From NCBI RefSeq assembly GCF_022829545.1, contig NZ_JAKSYM010000343.1, positions 1-64,000 of the forward strand: a stretch of 64,000 bases of DNA, given 5' to 3'. A program made the position numbers and the translations under genes. The stretch is from Methylobacterium sp. J-030. GTDB taxonomy: Bacteria; Pseudomonadota; Alphaproteobacteria; Rhizobiales; Beijerinckiaceae. The first letter of the stretch is position 1. Every line of letters starts with the position of its first letter. The notes below the pieces were generated by a model. The model searched no databases and had not been told where the DNA came from. It saw only the letters and a list, made by a program, of their open reading frames with translations. Positions 1 through 8,526 of the stretch are shown here, one piece after another.

Positions 1-402
1 CCGCGCCCCGACGCCACACGCACCGCCAGTCACTGCCTCTCGCAGCGCGAGCGTGTATACCCCGACTCCGCCAATCGCGCCCTCACGCTCTGCCGCACCA
101 TGAACACCCCCGCCCGCCACGCCACCGGCTATCTCGGCCACATCGGCGGGCCCAAGGACCCCGCGCCCATGGACTTCCCCGCCTGTTTCGAGGTCTATCT
201 CGCCGGCCCGTCCGGCCCGCGCTGGTACACGTTCGACGCCCGCCACAACTGCCCCCGCATCGGACGCATCGTCATGGCCCGCGGACGCGACGCCACCGAC
301 TGCGCCCTGACGACGAGCTTCGGCGCCGCGATCCTGACGCGGTTCGACGTCCACACCGACGAAGTGCCGGGCGCGGTGGACGCCCTCGCCCGGGCGGCCT
401 GA
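1..402 (+). pseudogene. Degenerate transglutaminase-like protein, 3' part
   Basis: The frame is open from base 1 to the TGA at 400-402, so only the C-terminal 133 residues are present. The ATG at 100 is internal, because homologous residues continue upstream of it. The segment TGYLGHIGG..DPAPMDF and the run FDARHNCPRIGRI..ARGRDATDCALTTSFG are typical of the bacterial transglutaminase-like family (Transglut_core, cysteine-protease fold). The segment that normally reads GVCRD, with the catalytic Cys, reads RVYPD here. The motif usually ending in AW after MDF reads PAC. The fold-level sequence is therefore kept while the nucleophile is lost. It is either an inactive paralogue or a decaying gene; the 5' part outside the window would decide. 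Confidence 0.6.
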
Positions 403-420
403 ACCCGGCCTGCGGCCGGA

Positions 421-1188
421 TCAGGCGTGTTCGGCCGTTTCCTCGGCCGAGGCCGCGTCGTTGGCTTGGTGGAGGAAGGTGGGATCGAACTCGGCCAGGG
501 CAGCCAGTTCGTCCCAGTTCTCGATCGTCAGGATGCCGCCGCTCAAGGTGACCAGCCCGCGCATCCGCAGCGTCCGCAGGACGCGGTTCAGGTGCACGCT
601 GGTCAGTCCCAGGGCATCGGCCAGCTCGGCCTGCTTGGGCGCGAGCGGGCAGCTCGACCCGCTGGCCAGGCCGACGGCCCTCTGACGGAGATACAGCTCG
701 CAGAAGATGTGGGCAACGCGGCCGAGCGCCTGCCGGCGGCCGAGACTGGTGATGCGCTCGCGGAAGTGGGCCGCATCGATCAGCGTATCGCGCCAGAGGG
801 CGGCGGCGAGCCCCGGATAGTGCTTCGTGACCTGCCGCAGCTCCTCGTGCCCGATGAAGGCGATCGTGCAGGGCGTCAGCGTGGCCAGGTGATGGTCCAT
901 CCGGTGCAGGTGCAGGCTCTGCAGATCCGGCATGTCCCCCGCCACGTAGAACGACTGGATCTGCCGTCCGCCCTCCGACAGGGCCGCGTAGCGCGAGACC
1001 CATCCCTGGAGCACAAGGCAGCATTGGGTCGGTCGGTCGCCGAAGCCGGCGATGTCGTGGCGGGCCGGCAGGTTCCGGACCGCGTGAGGCAGATTGAGGA
1101 TGGTGGCGCGTTCGGCCTGCTCGAGCTGCGCGCAGCTATCGAGCTTCCGAACCAGCATCTCCATCGGCGTGTTGTACCCGGTGGGCAT
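421..1188 (-). CDS. Crp/Fnr family transcriptional regulator
   Basis: A 255-residue cytosolic regulator of normal family length. Residues about 25-140 form a cyclic-nucleotide-binding-like beta barrel. Residues about 150-225 form the Crp-type winged helix, with the recognition region QAELADALGLTSVHLNRVL. The FNR iron-sulfur cysteine pattern is absent: only isolated cysteines and a CC pair at about 56-57 are seen, so it is not an FNR-type oxygen sensor. The start is the ATG at 1188; an internal ATG nine codons in is possible. It converges on the transglutaminase remnant and diverges from rpsA. Effector and targets cannot be read from sequence. Regulators of this type are numerous in Methylobacterium. 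Confidence 0.9.
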   Translation of the reverse strand: MPTGYNTPMEMLVRKLDSCAQLEQAERATILNLPHAVRNLPARHDIAGFGDRPTQCCLVLQGWVSRYAALSEGGRQIQSFYVAGDMPDLQSLHLHRMDHHLATLTPCTIAFIGHEELRQVTKHYPGLAAALWRDTLIDAAHFRERITSLGRRQALGRVAHIFCELYLRQRAVGLASGSSCPLAPKQAELADALGLTSVHLNRVLRTLRMRGLVTLSGGILTIENWDELAALAEFDPTFLHQANDAASAEETAEHA

Positions 1189-1660
1189 CGGACGCTCAGC
1201 CTCCGCGCTGCTCGGTTCCGGAACAGCGGCCGTCCTGGTGCCTCACAGATGCCTCCTTGGGATCACGGCGTTGACGCGTCGGATATCCGCGACCGATCCG
1301 GCCGCTCTCGTATCGACGGCAGGACGTACAGCGCTCCGGCCTTGACCGGCAAGGCGTCCGCGTCAGCGCGGTTTCCGGCGGTGGTTCGGGACGCAGGACT
1401 TCGTCCCGTTGAAGTTTCGGTCCCCGTGTTGTAAGGGAGCCGGGTCTTCCGGACCCGCTCTCGCGCGCACGTCGTCTGTCGCGCCCGCCGAGCCGCCGGA
1501 CGGATCGCCCTCGTCATCCGTATCGACGCGTCGGCAAGCCGGTTCCATGGACCGGTCGCCTCTCCCGAGAGATCCAGGGAGCGGCCGCGGCGGACAGGGG
1601 CGCCTGCAACGCGAGCCGCCGGCGCAACGGGCCTCCGAGGGAGGCCGTTCAGGAGATGGA
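1189..1660. other. Divergent intergenic region, Crp-type regulator / rpsA
   Basis: No convincing gene is seen in these 472 bases. The rpsA frame stays open upstream into this segment, but its translation is low-complexity (Ser/Arg/Pro/Gly-rich) and has no S1 character. The region must hold the promoters of both flanking genes; I could not place -35/-10 boxes with confidence. The cytidylate kinase gene (cmk) that often precedes rpsA in proteobacteria is not here. Confidence 0.5.
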
Positions 1661-3373
1661 ATGACCGCAGGTACCGCTCTGGGGCACAGCCCGAGCCGCG
1701 ACGATTTCGCCGCCCTCCTCGAGGAGAGCTTCCTCGAACACGAGATCACCGAAGGGTCCGTCGTCAAGGGTCGCGTCGTCGCGATCGAGAAGGACGTGGC
1801 CGTCATCGACATCGGCGCCAAGACGGAAGGCCGTGTCGCGCTCAAGGAATTCACCGGCCCCGGCCGGGAGGGCGAGCTGAAGGTCGGCGACGAGGTCGAG
1901 GTCTACGTCGACCGGATCGAGAACGCGCTCGGCGAAGCTGTCATCTCGCGCGACAAGGCGCGCCGCGAGGAGAGCTGGGTCAAGCTCGAGAAGTCGTTCG
2001 AGAACAACGACCGCGTCACCGGCACGATCTTCAACCAGGTCAAGGGCGGCTACACGGTCGACCTCGACGGCGCCGTGGCGTTCCTGCCGCGCTCGCAGGT
2101 CGACATCCGCCCGGTCCGCGACGTGACCCCGCTGCTCGGCACGCCGCAGCCGTTCCAGATCCTCAAGATGGATCGCCGCCGCGGCAACATCGTCGTGTCG
2201 CGCCGCACCGTGCTCGAAGAGAGCCGCGCCGAGCAGCGCTCGGAGCTGGTGGCCAACCTCGAGGAAGGCCAGGTCATCGACGGCGTCGTCAAGAACATCA
2301 CCGAGTACGGCGCCTTCGTCGATCTCGGCGGCATCGACGGCCTGCTGCACGTCACCGACATGGCGTGGCGCCGCGTGAACCACCCGTCCGAGGTCGTCAC
2401 CATCGGCCAGACGGTCAAGGTCAAGATCATCAAGATCAACCACGAGACGCACCGCATCTCGCTCGGCATCAAGCAGCTGCTCGCCGATCCGTGGGAGGGC
2501 ATCGCCGCCCGCTATCCGGAGGGCGCCAAGCTCAAGGGCCGCGTGACCAACATCACCGATTACGGCGCCTTCGTGGAGCTGGAGCCGGGGATCGAGGGCC
2601 TGATCCACGTCTCCGAGATGAGCTGGACCAAGAAGAACGTCCATCCGGGCAAGATCGTCTCCACCTCCCAGGAGGTCGAGGTCCAGATCCTGGAGGTCGA
2701 TCCGGTCAAGCGCCGCATCTCGCTCGGCCTCAAGCAGACCCTACAGAACCCCTGGGAGGGCTTCGCCGAGAGGCACCCGGTCGGGTCCGAGGTCGAGGGT
2801 GAGGTCAAGAACAAGACCGAGTTCGGCCTGTTCATCGGCCTCGAAGGCGATGTCGACGGCATGGTGCACCTGTCGGATCTCGACTGGAACCGTCCGGGCG
2901 AGCAGGTCATCGAGGAGTACAAGAAGGGCGACATGGTCCGCGCCCAGGTTCTCGACGTCGACGTCGAGAAGGAGCGGATCTCGCTGGGCGTGAAGCAGCT
3001 CGGCGGCGACCCCTTCGCCGAGGCCGGCGAGATCAAAAAGGGTCAGATCGTCACCTGCGAGGTCGTCGAGGTGAAGGATTCGGGCGTCGAGGTGAAGATC
3101 GTCGATACCGACATGCAGACCTTCGTCCGCCGGGCCGAACTCGCCCGCGACCGCGGCGACCAGCGCCCCGAGCGCTTCGCCACCGGCGAGAAGTTCGACG
3201 CCCGCGTCGTGCAGTTCGACCGGAAGGCCCGCCGCGTGCAGGTCTCGATCAAGGCCCTGGAAGTGGCCGAGGAGAAGGAGGCCATGGCCCAGTTCGGCTC
3301 CGCCGATTCGGGCGCCTCGCTCGGCGACATCCTGGGCGCGGCCTTCAACAAGAAGCGCACCGACGAGGATTGA
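1661..3373 (+). CDS. rpsA: 30S ribosomal protein S1
   Basis: A 570-residue S1 protein that binds mRNA on the 30S subunit and promotes initiation on leaders with weak Shine-Dalgarno sites. Six S1 (OB-fold) repeats follow one another from about residue 30 to 530; the later ones carry the recurring pattern GxVxxxTxYGAFVxLxxGIxGLxHVSxMSW. The start is chosen at the ATG at 1661 because AGGAG lies at 1651-1655 and the protein then opens with the usual short acidic lead (DDFAALLEESF). The longer in-frame extension upstream lacks family similarity. The C-terminus ends in the alphaproteobacterial tail LGDILGAAFNKK. A strong terminator follows, so rpsA is probably transcribed alone. Confidence 0.98.
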   Translation: MTAGTALGHSPSRDDFAALLEESFLEHEITEGSVVKGRVVAIEKDVAVIDIGAKTEGRVALKEFTGPGREGELKVGDEVEVYVDRIENALGEAVISRDKARREESWVKLEKSFENNDRVTGTIFNQVKGGYTVDLDGAVAFLPRSQVDIRPVRDVTPLLGTPQPFQILKMDRRRGNIVVSRRTVLEESRAEQRSELVANLEEGQVIDGVVKNITEYGAFVDLGGIDGLLHVTDMAWRRVNHPSEVVTIGQTVKVKIIKINHETHRISLGIKQLLADPWEGIAARYPEGAKLKGRVTNITDYGAFVELEPGIEGLIHVSEMSWTKKNVHPGKIVSTSQEVEVQILEVDPVKRRISLGLKQTLQNPWEGFAERHPVGSEVEGEVKNKTEFGLFIGLEGDVDGMVHLSDLDWNRPGEQVIEEYKKGDMVRAQVLDVDVEKERISLGVKQLGGDPFAEAGEIKKGQIVTCEVVEVKDSGVEVKIVDTDMQTFVRRAELARDRGDQRPERFATGEKFDARVVQFDRKARRVQVSIKALEVAEEKEAMAQFGSADSGASLGDILGAAFNKKRTDED

Positions 3374-3435
3374 GCCCCCTGTCCCTGCCGCCTGGTCGTT
3401 CAGCCGGGCGGCGGGTTCGGATCGATCGTAAGAAG

Positions 3436-3475
3436 ACCCGCGCGGGACCTGCATCCCGCGCGGGTTTCTTTTTGT
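3436..3475 (+). terminator. Rho-independent terminator of rpsA
   Basis: A perfect 12-bp stem (ACCCGCGCGGGA at 3436-3447 pairing with TCCCGCGCGGGT at 3454-3465) with a 6-base loop is followed by TTCTTTTT. It lies 62 bases after the rpsA stop. Confidence 0.95.
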
Positions 3476-3801
3476 CTCTCCCATCGATGCCCGATCAACT
3501 GTCAGGCATGGGCTGAGATCCGACGGTGGCGGATGCGACCCGACAGCCGCGATCCGGTCATTCCGCAGCAAAGCGCGTCGCCTGCCCGCCGAAACGGGGA
3601 ATGCGCGCAAACTGAGCGCGCCGACTACGAAACGGGCCCGATTGATCCTGCTGCCCCGCGATTCCGCCAAAGCACCGGGGGCGATGAGTCAGCCAGGCCT
3701 TTGATTCCACGGTCACAGGGGTTCGCGGAGCGGGCGGTTCGCCGTCGACGCGAGCGGCAATCCCCTTCTCTCAGGCCGCGCCGATTCATCCGGGCAAGTG
3801 G
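3476..3801. other. Intergenic stretch upstream of the HigA-like gene
   Basis: No gene is recognised in this stretch. A HigB-type toxin frame, expected just upstream of higA, is absent. The antitoxin frame continues upstream from 3802 to a stop at 3685-3687 without any ATG, GTG or TTG. Confidence 0.5.
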
Positions 3802-4050
3802 TTGCGCGAGATGATCTTGCCTGCGACCAGATTGGCCAAGGCCGAGATCGCACGCCGCCTGGGCGTTCGGCGCCAGACCCTCTTCGATCTGATCGCCGAG
3901 CGGCAACCGGTTACGCCTGCCAGGGCGCTCCGCCTGGAGAAGCTGTTCGGCACTGAGGCCGAGTTCTGGCTGGATCTCCAGCGAGCCTACGATCTGCGCC
4001 GTCTGGCGGCGCAAATGGCCGAGGAACTGGCGGGAATCGTCGCCCTCTAG
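3802..4050 (+). CDS. Orphan HigA-family antitoxin, 5' end degraded
   Basis: An XRE-type helix-turn-helix protein of the HigA/VapI addiction-module family, which would bind its own promoter and neutralise a HigB RNase. The core KAEIARRLGVRRQTLFDLI and RQPVTPARALRLEKLFG are typical. The first usable start in frame is the TTG at 3802, but the codons just before it encode PIHPGKW, the conserved HPGE(x)LRE N-terminus of the family. The real N-terminus therefore lies upstream at about 3778-3784, where no standard start codon exists (GCG CCG ATT). No toxin gene is adjacent. Either the gene uses ATT, or its start was lost and it is decaying. The C-terminal tail is short for the family. Confidence 0.6.
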   Translation: MREMILPATRLAKAEIARRLGVRRQTLFDLIAERQPVTPARALRLEKLFGTEAEFWLDLQRAYDLRRLAAQMAEELAGIVAL

Positions 4051-4261
4051 GCCCCCTGAGACGACTGCGCTTTCAGGGTTAGGCGAAGCACCGGAATTTC
4101 TTCGCGGGCCCCGTATCCACGCCCGCGGTAAATGCTTAGAACACCGGCCTGACCCGGTTCAGATCGGGCGAGCCGAACGAAACCAAGGACTTGCCCGGCG
4201 CGGCACGGGGTTGCCGCACCCCGTCCAGGGGTCGCCGGGGGGCTTCAGGGAAAGCGACACG

Positions 4262-5224
4262 ATGGCTGCCGACGCCGAACTGCTGATTGACCGGCGGCGC
4301 CTCCGCCGCAAGTTGTCCGTGTGGCGCGTGCTCGGCATCGGCGGCCTCCTCGTGGCAGTCGGCGCCGTGGGCTACCGCGTCCGTACCGGCGCAGAGGGCG
4401 GCTTCGCCGTGCAGCCCCAGATCGCCCGCATCTCGGTCTCCGGGTTCATCGCCGGGAGCGAGGCCACCGCCAAGCTGATGAAGCGCGTCGCCGACGCCGA
4501 TGCGGTCAAGGCCGTCATCGTCTCGATCAACTCGCCGGGCGGCACGACGACGGGCTCGGAGGAGATCTTCCGCAACCTGCGGGCGCTCGCCGCCAAGAAG
4601 CCGATCGTCGCCTTCGTGGACGGGACGGCGGCTTCGGGCGCCTACATCACGGCCATCGCGGCCGATCACATCGTGGCGCGCGAGACCAGCCTCGTCGGCT
4701 CCATCGGCGTGCTGTTCCAGTACCCGGACGTCTCCGGCCTGCTCGACAAGGTCGGCGTCAAGGTCGAGTCGGTGAAGTCCTCGCCGCTCAAAGCCGAGCC
4801 CTCGGGCTTCACGCCGACCTCACCGGAGGCGCGCGCCGCCCTGGCGGCCGTGGTGGGCGACACCTACGCGTGGTTCAAGGGGCTGGTGGCCGAGCGCCGG
4901 GGCATGGATGCCGGCCAGCTCGCCTCCGTTTCTGACGGACGGGTCTTCAGCGGCCGCCAGAGTGTGCCCCTGAAGCTCGTGGACGAGCTCGGCAGCGAGC
5001 GCCAGGCGGTGGCTTGGCTGGAGAGCGCCCGGGGCGTCTCGAAGGATCTTCCGGTCAAGGATTGGAAGCCTCGGTCGGAGAGCGACTTCTCGCTCTGGTC
5101 CGCCGCCGGCATCGGGGCCGATCTGCTGGGGCTCGACGGCCTCGCGTCGCGCCTCCGGACGGTCGGCGCCGAGGCGCAGGCCGCCCGCGGCGGGCTCCTC
5201 GCCCTCTGGCGGCCGGAACCCTGA
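4262..5224 (+). CDS. sppA: Signal peptide peptidase SppA, 36-kDa type
   Basis: A 320-residue membrane-anchored serine protease that degrades cleaved signal peptides. One N-terminal membrane segment (about residues 22-40) is followed by the peptidase S49 domain. SPGG at 91-94 forms part of the oxyanion region, and GTAASGAY places the nucleophile at Ser125. Lys177 in SPLKAEP fits the general base, with the same 52-residue spacing as the Ser/Lys dyad of Bacillus SppA. The start is the ATG at 4262 with AGGGAAA upstream; an upstream in-frame TTG at 4211 adds only non-conserved residues. ihfB follows 50 bases downstream, the usual alphaproteobacterial neighbour. Confidence 0.95.
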   Translation: MAADAELLIDRRRLRRKLSVWRVLGIGGLLVAVGAVGYRVRTGAEGGFAVQPQIARISVSGFIAGSEATAKLMKRVADADAVKAVIVSINSPGGTTTGSEEIFRNLRALAAKKPIVAFVDGTAASGAYITAIAADHIVARETSLVGSIGVLFQYPDVSGLLDKVGVKVESVKSSPLKAEPSGFTPTSPEARAALAAVVGDTYAWFKGLVAERRGMDAGQLASVSDGRVFSGRQSVPLKLVDELGSERQAVAWLESARGVSKDLPVKDWKPRSESDFSLWSAAGIGADLLGLDGLASRLRTVGAEAQAARGGLLALWRPEP

Positions 5225-5274
5225 ACGGCCGTCCCCACGACGCCCGCCACGATCCTGCGAGAAGACCGGACGCC

Positions 5275-5586
5275 ATGATCAAATCGGAGCTCGTCCTCAA
5301 GATCGCCGAGCAGAACCCGCATCTCTACCAGCGTGACGTGGAGATCCTGGTCAACGCGATCCTCGACACCATTTCCGATGCGCTCGCCCGCGGCGACCGG
5401 GTGGAGCTGCGCGGCTTCGGCGCCTTCTCGGTGAAGCGCCGGGAGGCGCGCCGGGGACGCAACCCGCGCACCGGTGCCGCCGTTGCCGTGTCAGAGAAGG
5501 CGATCCCCGTGTTCAAGACCGGCAAGGAGATGCGTCAGCGCCTCAACGCGGCCGGCATCGGCGAGGCCGCCTCGGCTGCAGAATAG
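5275..5586 (+). CDS. ihfB: Integration host factor subunit beta
   Basis: A 103-residue DNA-bending protein that pairs with IHF-alpha; it acts in nucleoid structure, sigma-54 promoters and recombination. It is an HU/IHF fold over its whole length, with the conserved RGFGAFSVKRREAR..GRNPRTG arm in which Pro64 intercalates into DNA. The start is the ATG at 5275, giving the standard MIKSELV N-terminus; a longer in-frame extension overlaps sppA and is not conserved. It lies between sppA and lapA on the same strand and is probably co-transcribed with them. Confidence 0.97.
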   Translation: MIKSELVLKIAEQNPHLYQRDVEILVNAILDTISDALARGDRVELRGFGAFSVKRREARRGRNPRTGAAVAVSEKAIPVFKTGKEMRQRLNAAGIGEAASAAE

Positions 5587-5604
5587 GAAGGAGTCCTGAG
5601 CGCG

Positions 5605-5973
5605 ATGATCCGTTTCCTGAAGAGCCTCGTGCTGCTGCCGATCGCCGCTCTGGTGATCCTGCTGGCGGTGGCCAATCGCGCGCCGGTCCGGCTCTCCTTC
5701 GATCCATTCAACGCGGACGCGCCGGTCTTCAGCGTGGACCTGCCGCTCTACGCGATCCTGTTCGGGGCGGTGGCGCTGGGGATCGTCGTCGGCGGCATCT
5801 TCACGTGGCTCGGCCAGGGCAAGACCCGGGCCCGGGCGCGCCATCACCGCCAGGAGGCCGTGCGCTACGAGCGTGAGGCCACGCGGCTGCGCACCTACGC
5901 GCCCGAGAGCGAGGTGCCCGGTCCCTACACGGTCCCGAATACCGGCCGGACGGCGCTCCCGGCCCCGCGTTAG
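5605..5973 (+). CDS. lapA: LapA-family (DUF1049) inner-membrane protein
   Basis: A 122-residue protein with two membrane segments, at about residues 5-24 and 47-69, and a cytosolic Arg-rich tail. The family pattern ANRAPVRLSFDPF between the helices identifies the LapA/DUF1049 group. In enterobacteria LapA works with LapB in controlling lipopolysaccharide synthesis; here only the family is seen and no LapB-like gene is nearby. It lies 18 bases after ihfB with GGAAGGAG at the junction, so it is very likely in the same operon. It converges on trpF with only two bases between stops. Confidence 0.85.
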   Translation: MIRFLKSLVLLPIAALVILLAVANRAPVRLSFDPFNADAPVFSVDLPLYAILFGAVALGIVVGGIFTWLGQGKTRARARHHRQEAVRYEREATRLRTYAPESEVPGPYTVPNTGRTALPAPR

Positions 5974-5975
5974 GC

Positions 5976-6638
5976 TCAGCGCATTCCCCGCGCGGCTGCC
6001 ACGAACGCCGCGATCCGCCCGGGATCCTTCACGCCCGGCGCCGACTCGACCCCGGAGGAGACATCGACCGCGTTGAGCTTGGTGCGGGCGAGGGCTTCCG
6101 GGACGTTGGCCGCGTCGAGCCCCCCGGAGAGCATCGTGCCCTCTGGCAGATCGCGATCCGCGAGGATCGTCCAGTCGAAGCACCGGCCGTTGCCGCCGGG
6201 CAGACCTGCATTCGCGGGTGCCTTGGCGTCGAGGAGGATGCGGTCGGCCACCGCCGCGTAAGCGGCAAGCGGGGCGAGATCCGCCGGGACGGCGAGACCG
6301 AGCGCCTTCATCACCGGCCGGCCGGTCAGGGCGCGGATCGCGGCGACGCGCTCGGGACTTTCCTGCCCGTGCAGTTGGATCAGATCCGGATCGACCGCCT
6401 CGACCACGCCGGCAAGTAGAGCATTGTCCGGATCGACCAGCAGAACCACGCGCTCGGCCCGATCCTTCGCGCGGGACGACAGGGCGGCGGCCCGCGCGAG
6501 AGCCACGTGGCGCGGGCTGCGCGGGAAATGCACGAGACCGATCCAATCCACGCCGAGCGCCAGGGCGGCGTCGAGGGTGTCCTCGGTGCTGAGCCCGCAG
6601 ATCTTGATGCGGGCCGGGGGAATGTTCGCGGCGGCCAT
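5976..6638 (-). CDS. trpF: Phosphoribosylanthranilate isomerase
   Basis: A 220-residue TIM-barrel enzyme of tryptophan synthesis that converts phosphoribosylanthranilate to its carboxyphenylamino-deoxyribulose phosphate. KICGLS near the N-terminus carries the catalytic Cys, LLDAKAP carries the catalytic Asp region, and LSGGLDAANV and DVSSGVES form the phosphate-binding loops. The start is the ATG at 6638; the frame stays open far upstream only because of high GC. In alphaproteobacteria trpF commonly lies beside ihfB/lapA and leads into trpB-trpA. Here trpB and trpA do not follow, since lapA converges. Confidence 0.97.
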   Translation of the reverse strand: MAAANIPPARIKICGLSTEDTLDAALALGVDWIGLVHFPRSPRHVALARAAALSSRAKDRAERVVLLVDPDNALLAGVVEAVDPDLIQLHGQESPERVAAIRALTGRPVMKALGLAVPADLAPLAAYAAVADRILLDAKAPANAGLPGGNGRCFDWTILADRDLPEGTMLSGGLDAANVPEALARTKLNAVDVSSGVESAPGVKDPGRIAAFVAAARGMR

Positions 6639-6715
6639 GGGCGTCCTATAGCCGATCCGGCGGTCGGGCGCATGCACCCGCTGGCGGAGCGGAATGCACC
6701 GCGCGCCACCGCCCC

Positions 6716-7822
6716 TCAATACAGCGCCGGCAGATAGACGTTCGGGATCGGAAAGCCGCTGAAGACGACCTTGCCGTCGATCAGCCGCAAGGGCGGAAGG
6801 TCCTTCAACGGCGTCGCGTCGGCCGGCGCATCGGGCGGCGGGCGGCGGCTCAAGCCCAGCAGGCCACCGACGAGTTGGCCCACGAGCGCGCCGCGATCCG
6901 AGCCAAAGCGCTGCCCGACGATGCTGCCCACCAGCGCATCGATGCCCGCGGCCCGGAGGTTGAGCTGGCCGGCCGGCCGGTGGGCCGCGTCGAGGGCCAG
7001 CGTACCCGCCGCCTGGACGCGCTGCTGGCCCTTCGCCAGGGAGAACCCCGCGATGTCGAGGGTCCCGCCGGCCTGGCGCCAGCGCTCCAGTTCCCGCGGC
7101 ACCGGCCCGGTCCGCAGAACGGTCGCCTGGGACAGCGTGGCGTCGAGGGCGAGATCGGCGGGGTCCTGGGTTCCGGTGAGCGCATCGAGCTGCGGGACCT
7201 CCGCCCGGGTCAGGCGCAGGCTGACATCCACGGCGCCTTCGGAGGCGTAGCGGCCGGGATCGGGCCGAGCATGCAGTTCGAAATGTTGCCCCGAAACGTC
7301 GATCGGCCCGGTTGCCGCGCCCGCAACGGTGACCTTCGGATCGTCGATCACCACCGAGGCCCGGGTAAACCCGTCCGAGGCACCGTGAAAGCTGCCCTGA
7401 AGGGCGCGCCAGGACGCGTCGCCCGTCAGGGCGCCCTGCTCGACATGGAACGGACCCTTGCTCTCGAACAGCACGAGGCTCGGCTGATAGACCTGCGCCA
7501 CCGCGGTGGTCGGCCCGAGGCGGAAGCGGCCGTCCGAGCGCTCGAGCGTCACGGCGCTGCAGCGCAGCTCGATGCGGAAGGGGTATCCAGTCAGACTGCG
7601 GTCGGCGCAAGCCCAGGTGCGGCCCGCGGCCGCCTCTCGCGCCATCCAGCTGTCGATCTCGCTGGCCGCCCGGCCGCGGATCCAGAACCAGCCGACGGAC
7701 CACGCCACCACCACGACGGCGAGGAGGATGTAGGGGAGGAACAGCCCGAGCCGAGAGCGGCGCCTGCCGCCGGGCGGGGCCGTCTGCGCCGCGTTCTCCG
7801 GCTGCGTCCGATCCTGCACCAT
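6716..7822 (-). CDS. DUF2125 domain-containing membrane-anchored protein
   Basis: A 368-residue protein with one N-terminal membrane segment (about residues 27-46) and a large periplasmic part. The pattern AREAAAGRTWACADRSLTGYPFRIELRC matches the start of DUF2125, an alphaproteobacterial family of unknown function. The repeated beta-rich layout recalls AsmA-like lipid-handling proteins, but that is only a loose resemblance. The start is the ATG at 7822, preceded on its strand by GGGAG at suitable spacing; an upstream in-frame codon at 7879 adds an unconserved Gly-rich stretch. It lies 77 bases upstream of trpF on the same strand. Confidence 0.85.
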   Translation of the reverse strand: MVQDRTQPENAAQTAPPGGRRRSRLGLFLPYILLAVVVVAWSVGWFWIRGRAASEIDSWMAREAAAGRTWACADRSLTGYPFRIELRCSAVTLERSDGRFRLGPTTAVAQVYQPSLVLFESKGPFHVEQGALTGDASWRALQGSFHGASDGFTRASVVIDDPKVTVAGAATGPIDVSGQHFELHARPDPGRYASEGAVDVSLRLTRAEVPQLDALTGTQDPADLALDATLSQATVLRTGPVPRELERWRQAGGTLDIAGFSLAKGQQRVQAAGTLALDAAHRPAGQLNLRAAGIDALVGSIVGQRFGSDRGALVGQLVGGLLGLSRRPPPDAPADATPLKDLPPLRLIDGKVVFSGFPIPNVYLPALY

Positions 7823-7959
7823 GCGTTCCGCTCCCGCCGTGATCCCGTCAGGGACGCCGCCGCCCCGCCATGAGCCCACGCAAGGGGCGAAACTGGGGCG
7901 GTCGCGATCCGGGTCGGCGATTACGCGAAGGGAAACGCGCGGATGAGCCCGTCATCCGT

Positions 7960-8406
7960 TCAGACCTGAGCCGGCTCCACCGTATCGGCCTTCAGATCGT
8001 TCGCGATCGCCGTCCGCTCGGCCTCGGTATCGGCGAGGCGATGCACGTGCATCTCGGTGGCGCCTACGTGCCGGACACGATCCAGCCACGTCCGGCGGAG
8101 ATGGTCGCGCGGGCTCTCCTTCGAGGTGGCCACCGACACCATCTCGGCGACGCCCGACTCGTCGCGCCGCACCGCGATCACCACGGCCTGCGCCATCTCG
8201 TCGAGGTCGAAGCCCCCGGCCGGATGGACCCCGACCACGTAGCGCCGGCCGGAGCGCCCGCGCCAAGCCGAGAGGGGAAGCGCCGGCGCGCCGCGCAGGC
8301 CCGCATTCGTCTTAAGACGCTCTTCGCGCACATCCTGCCTCCGGGTGCGATCGTCCTTGAGGTCGCGGAGCGCGGCCGACCAGGACAGGGCTCTTCTGTT
8401 CGCCAT
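7960..8406 (-). CDS. Conserved hypothetical protein
   Basis: A 148-residue protein with no membrane segment or signal peptide. The N-terminal third is basic (DLKDDRTRRQDVREERLK). The rest alternates beta-like and charged stretches (RYVVGVHPAGG, AVVIAVRRDESG, ATEMHVHRLAD). I do not recognise a domain. The start is the ATG at 8406; a TTG three codons earlier is an alternative. Its third-position GC and ordinary composition argue it is real rather than a shadow frame. It lies between plsC and the DUF2125 gene, all on the minus strand. Confidence 0.6.
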   Translation of the reverse strand: MANRRALSWSAALRDLKDDRTRRQDVREERLKTNAGLRGAPALPLSAWRGRSGRRYVVGVHPAGGFDLDEMAQAVVIAVRRDESGVAEMVSVATSKESPRDHLRRTWLDRVRHVGATEMHVHRLADTEAERTAIANDLKADTVEPAQV

Positions 8407-8526
8407 TTGTTCCAACCTAGCGCGCGATATCCACAGTCGTCAAGGGCGACGTTCCTAAGGCAGGATGTGGGGATGATGTCCGTTATCCACAAGCCGGGAC
8501 GACGGACATGCACCGGCGTGAACGCC

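Noticed and set aside
1409..1660. 84-codon N-terminal extension of ribosomal protein S1
   Set aside because: Low-complexity Ser/Arg/Pro sequence, and the AGGAG before the ATG at 1661 fits the conserved S1 start.
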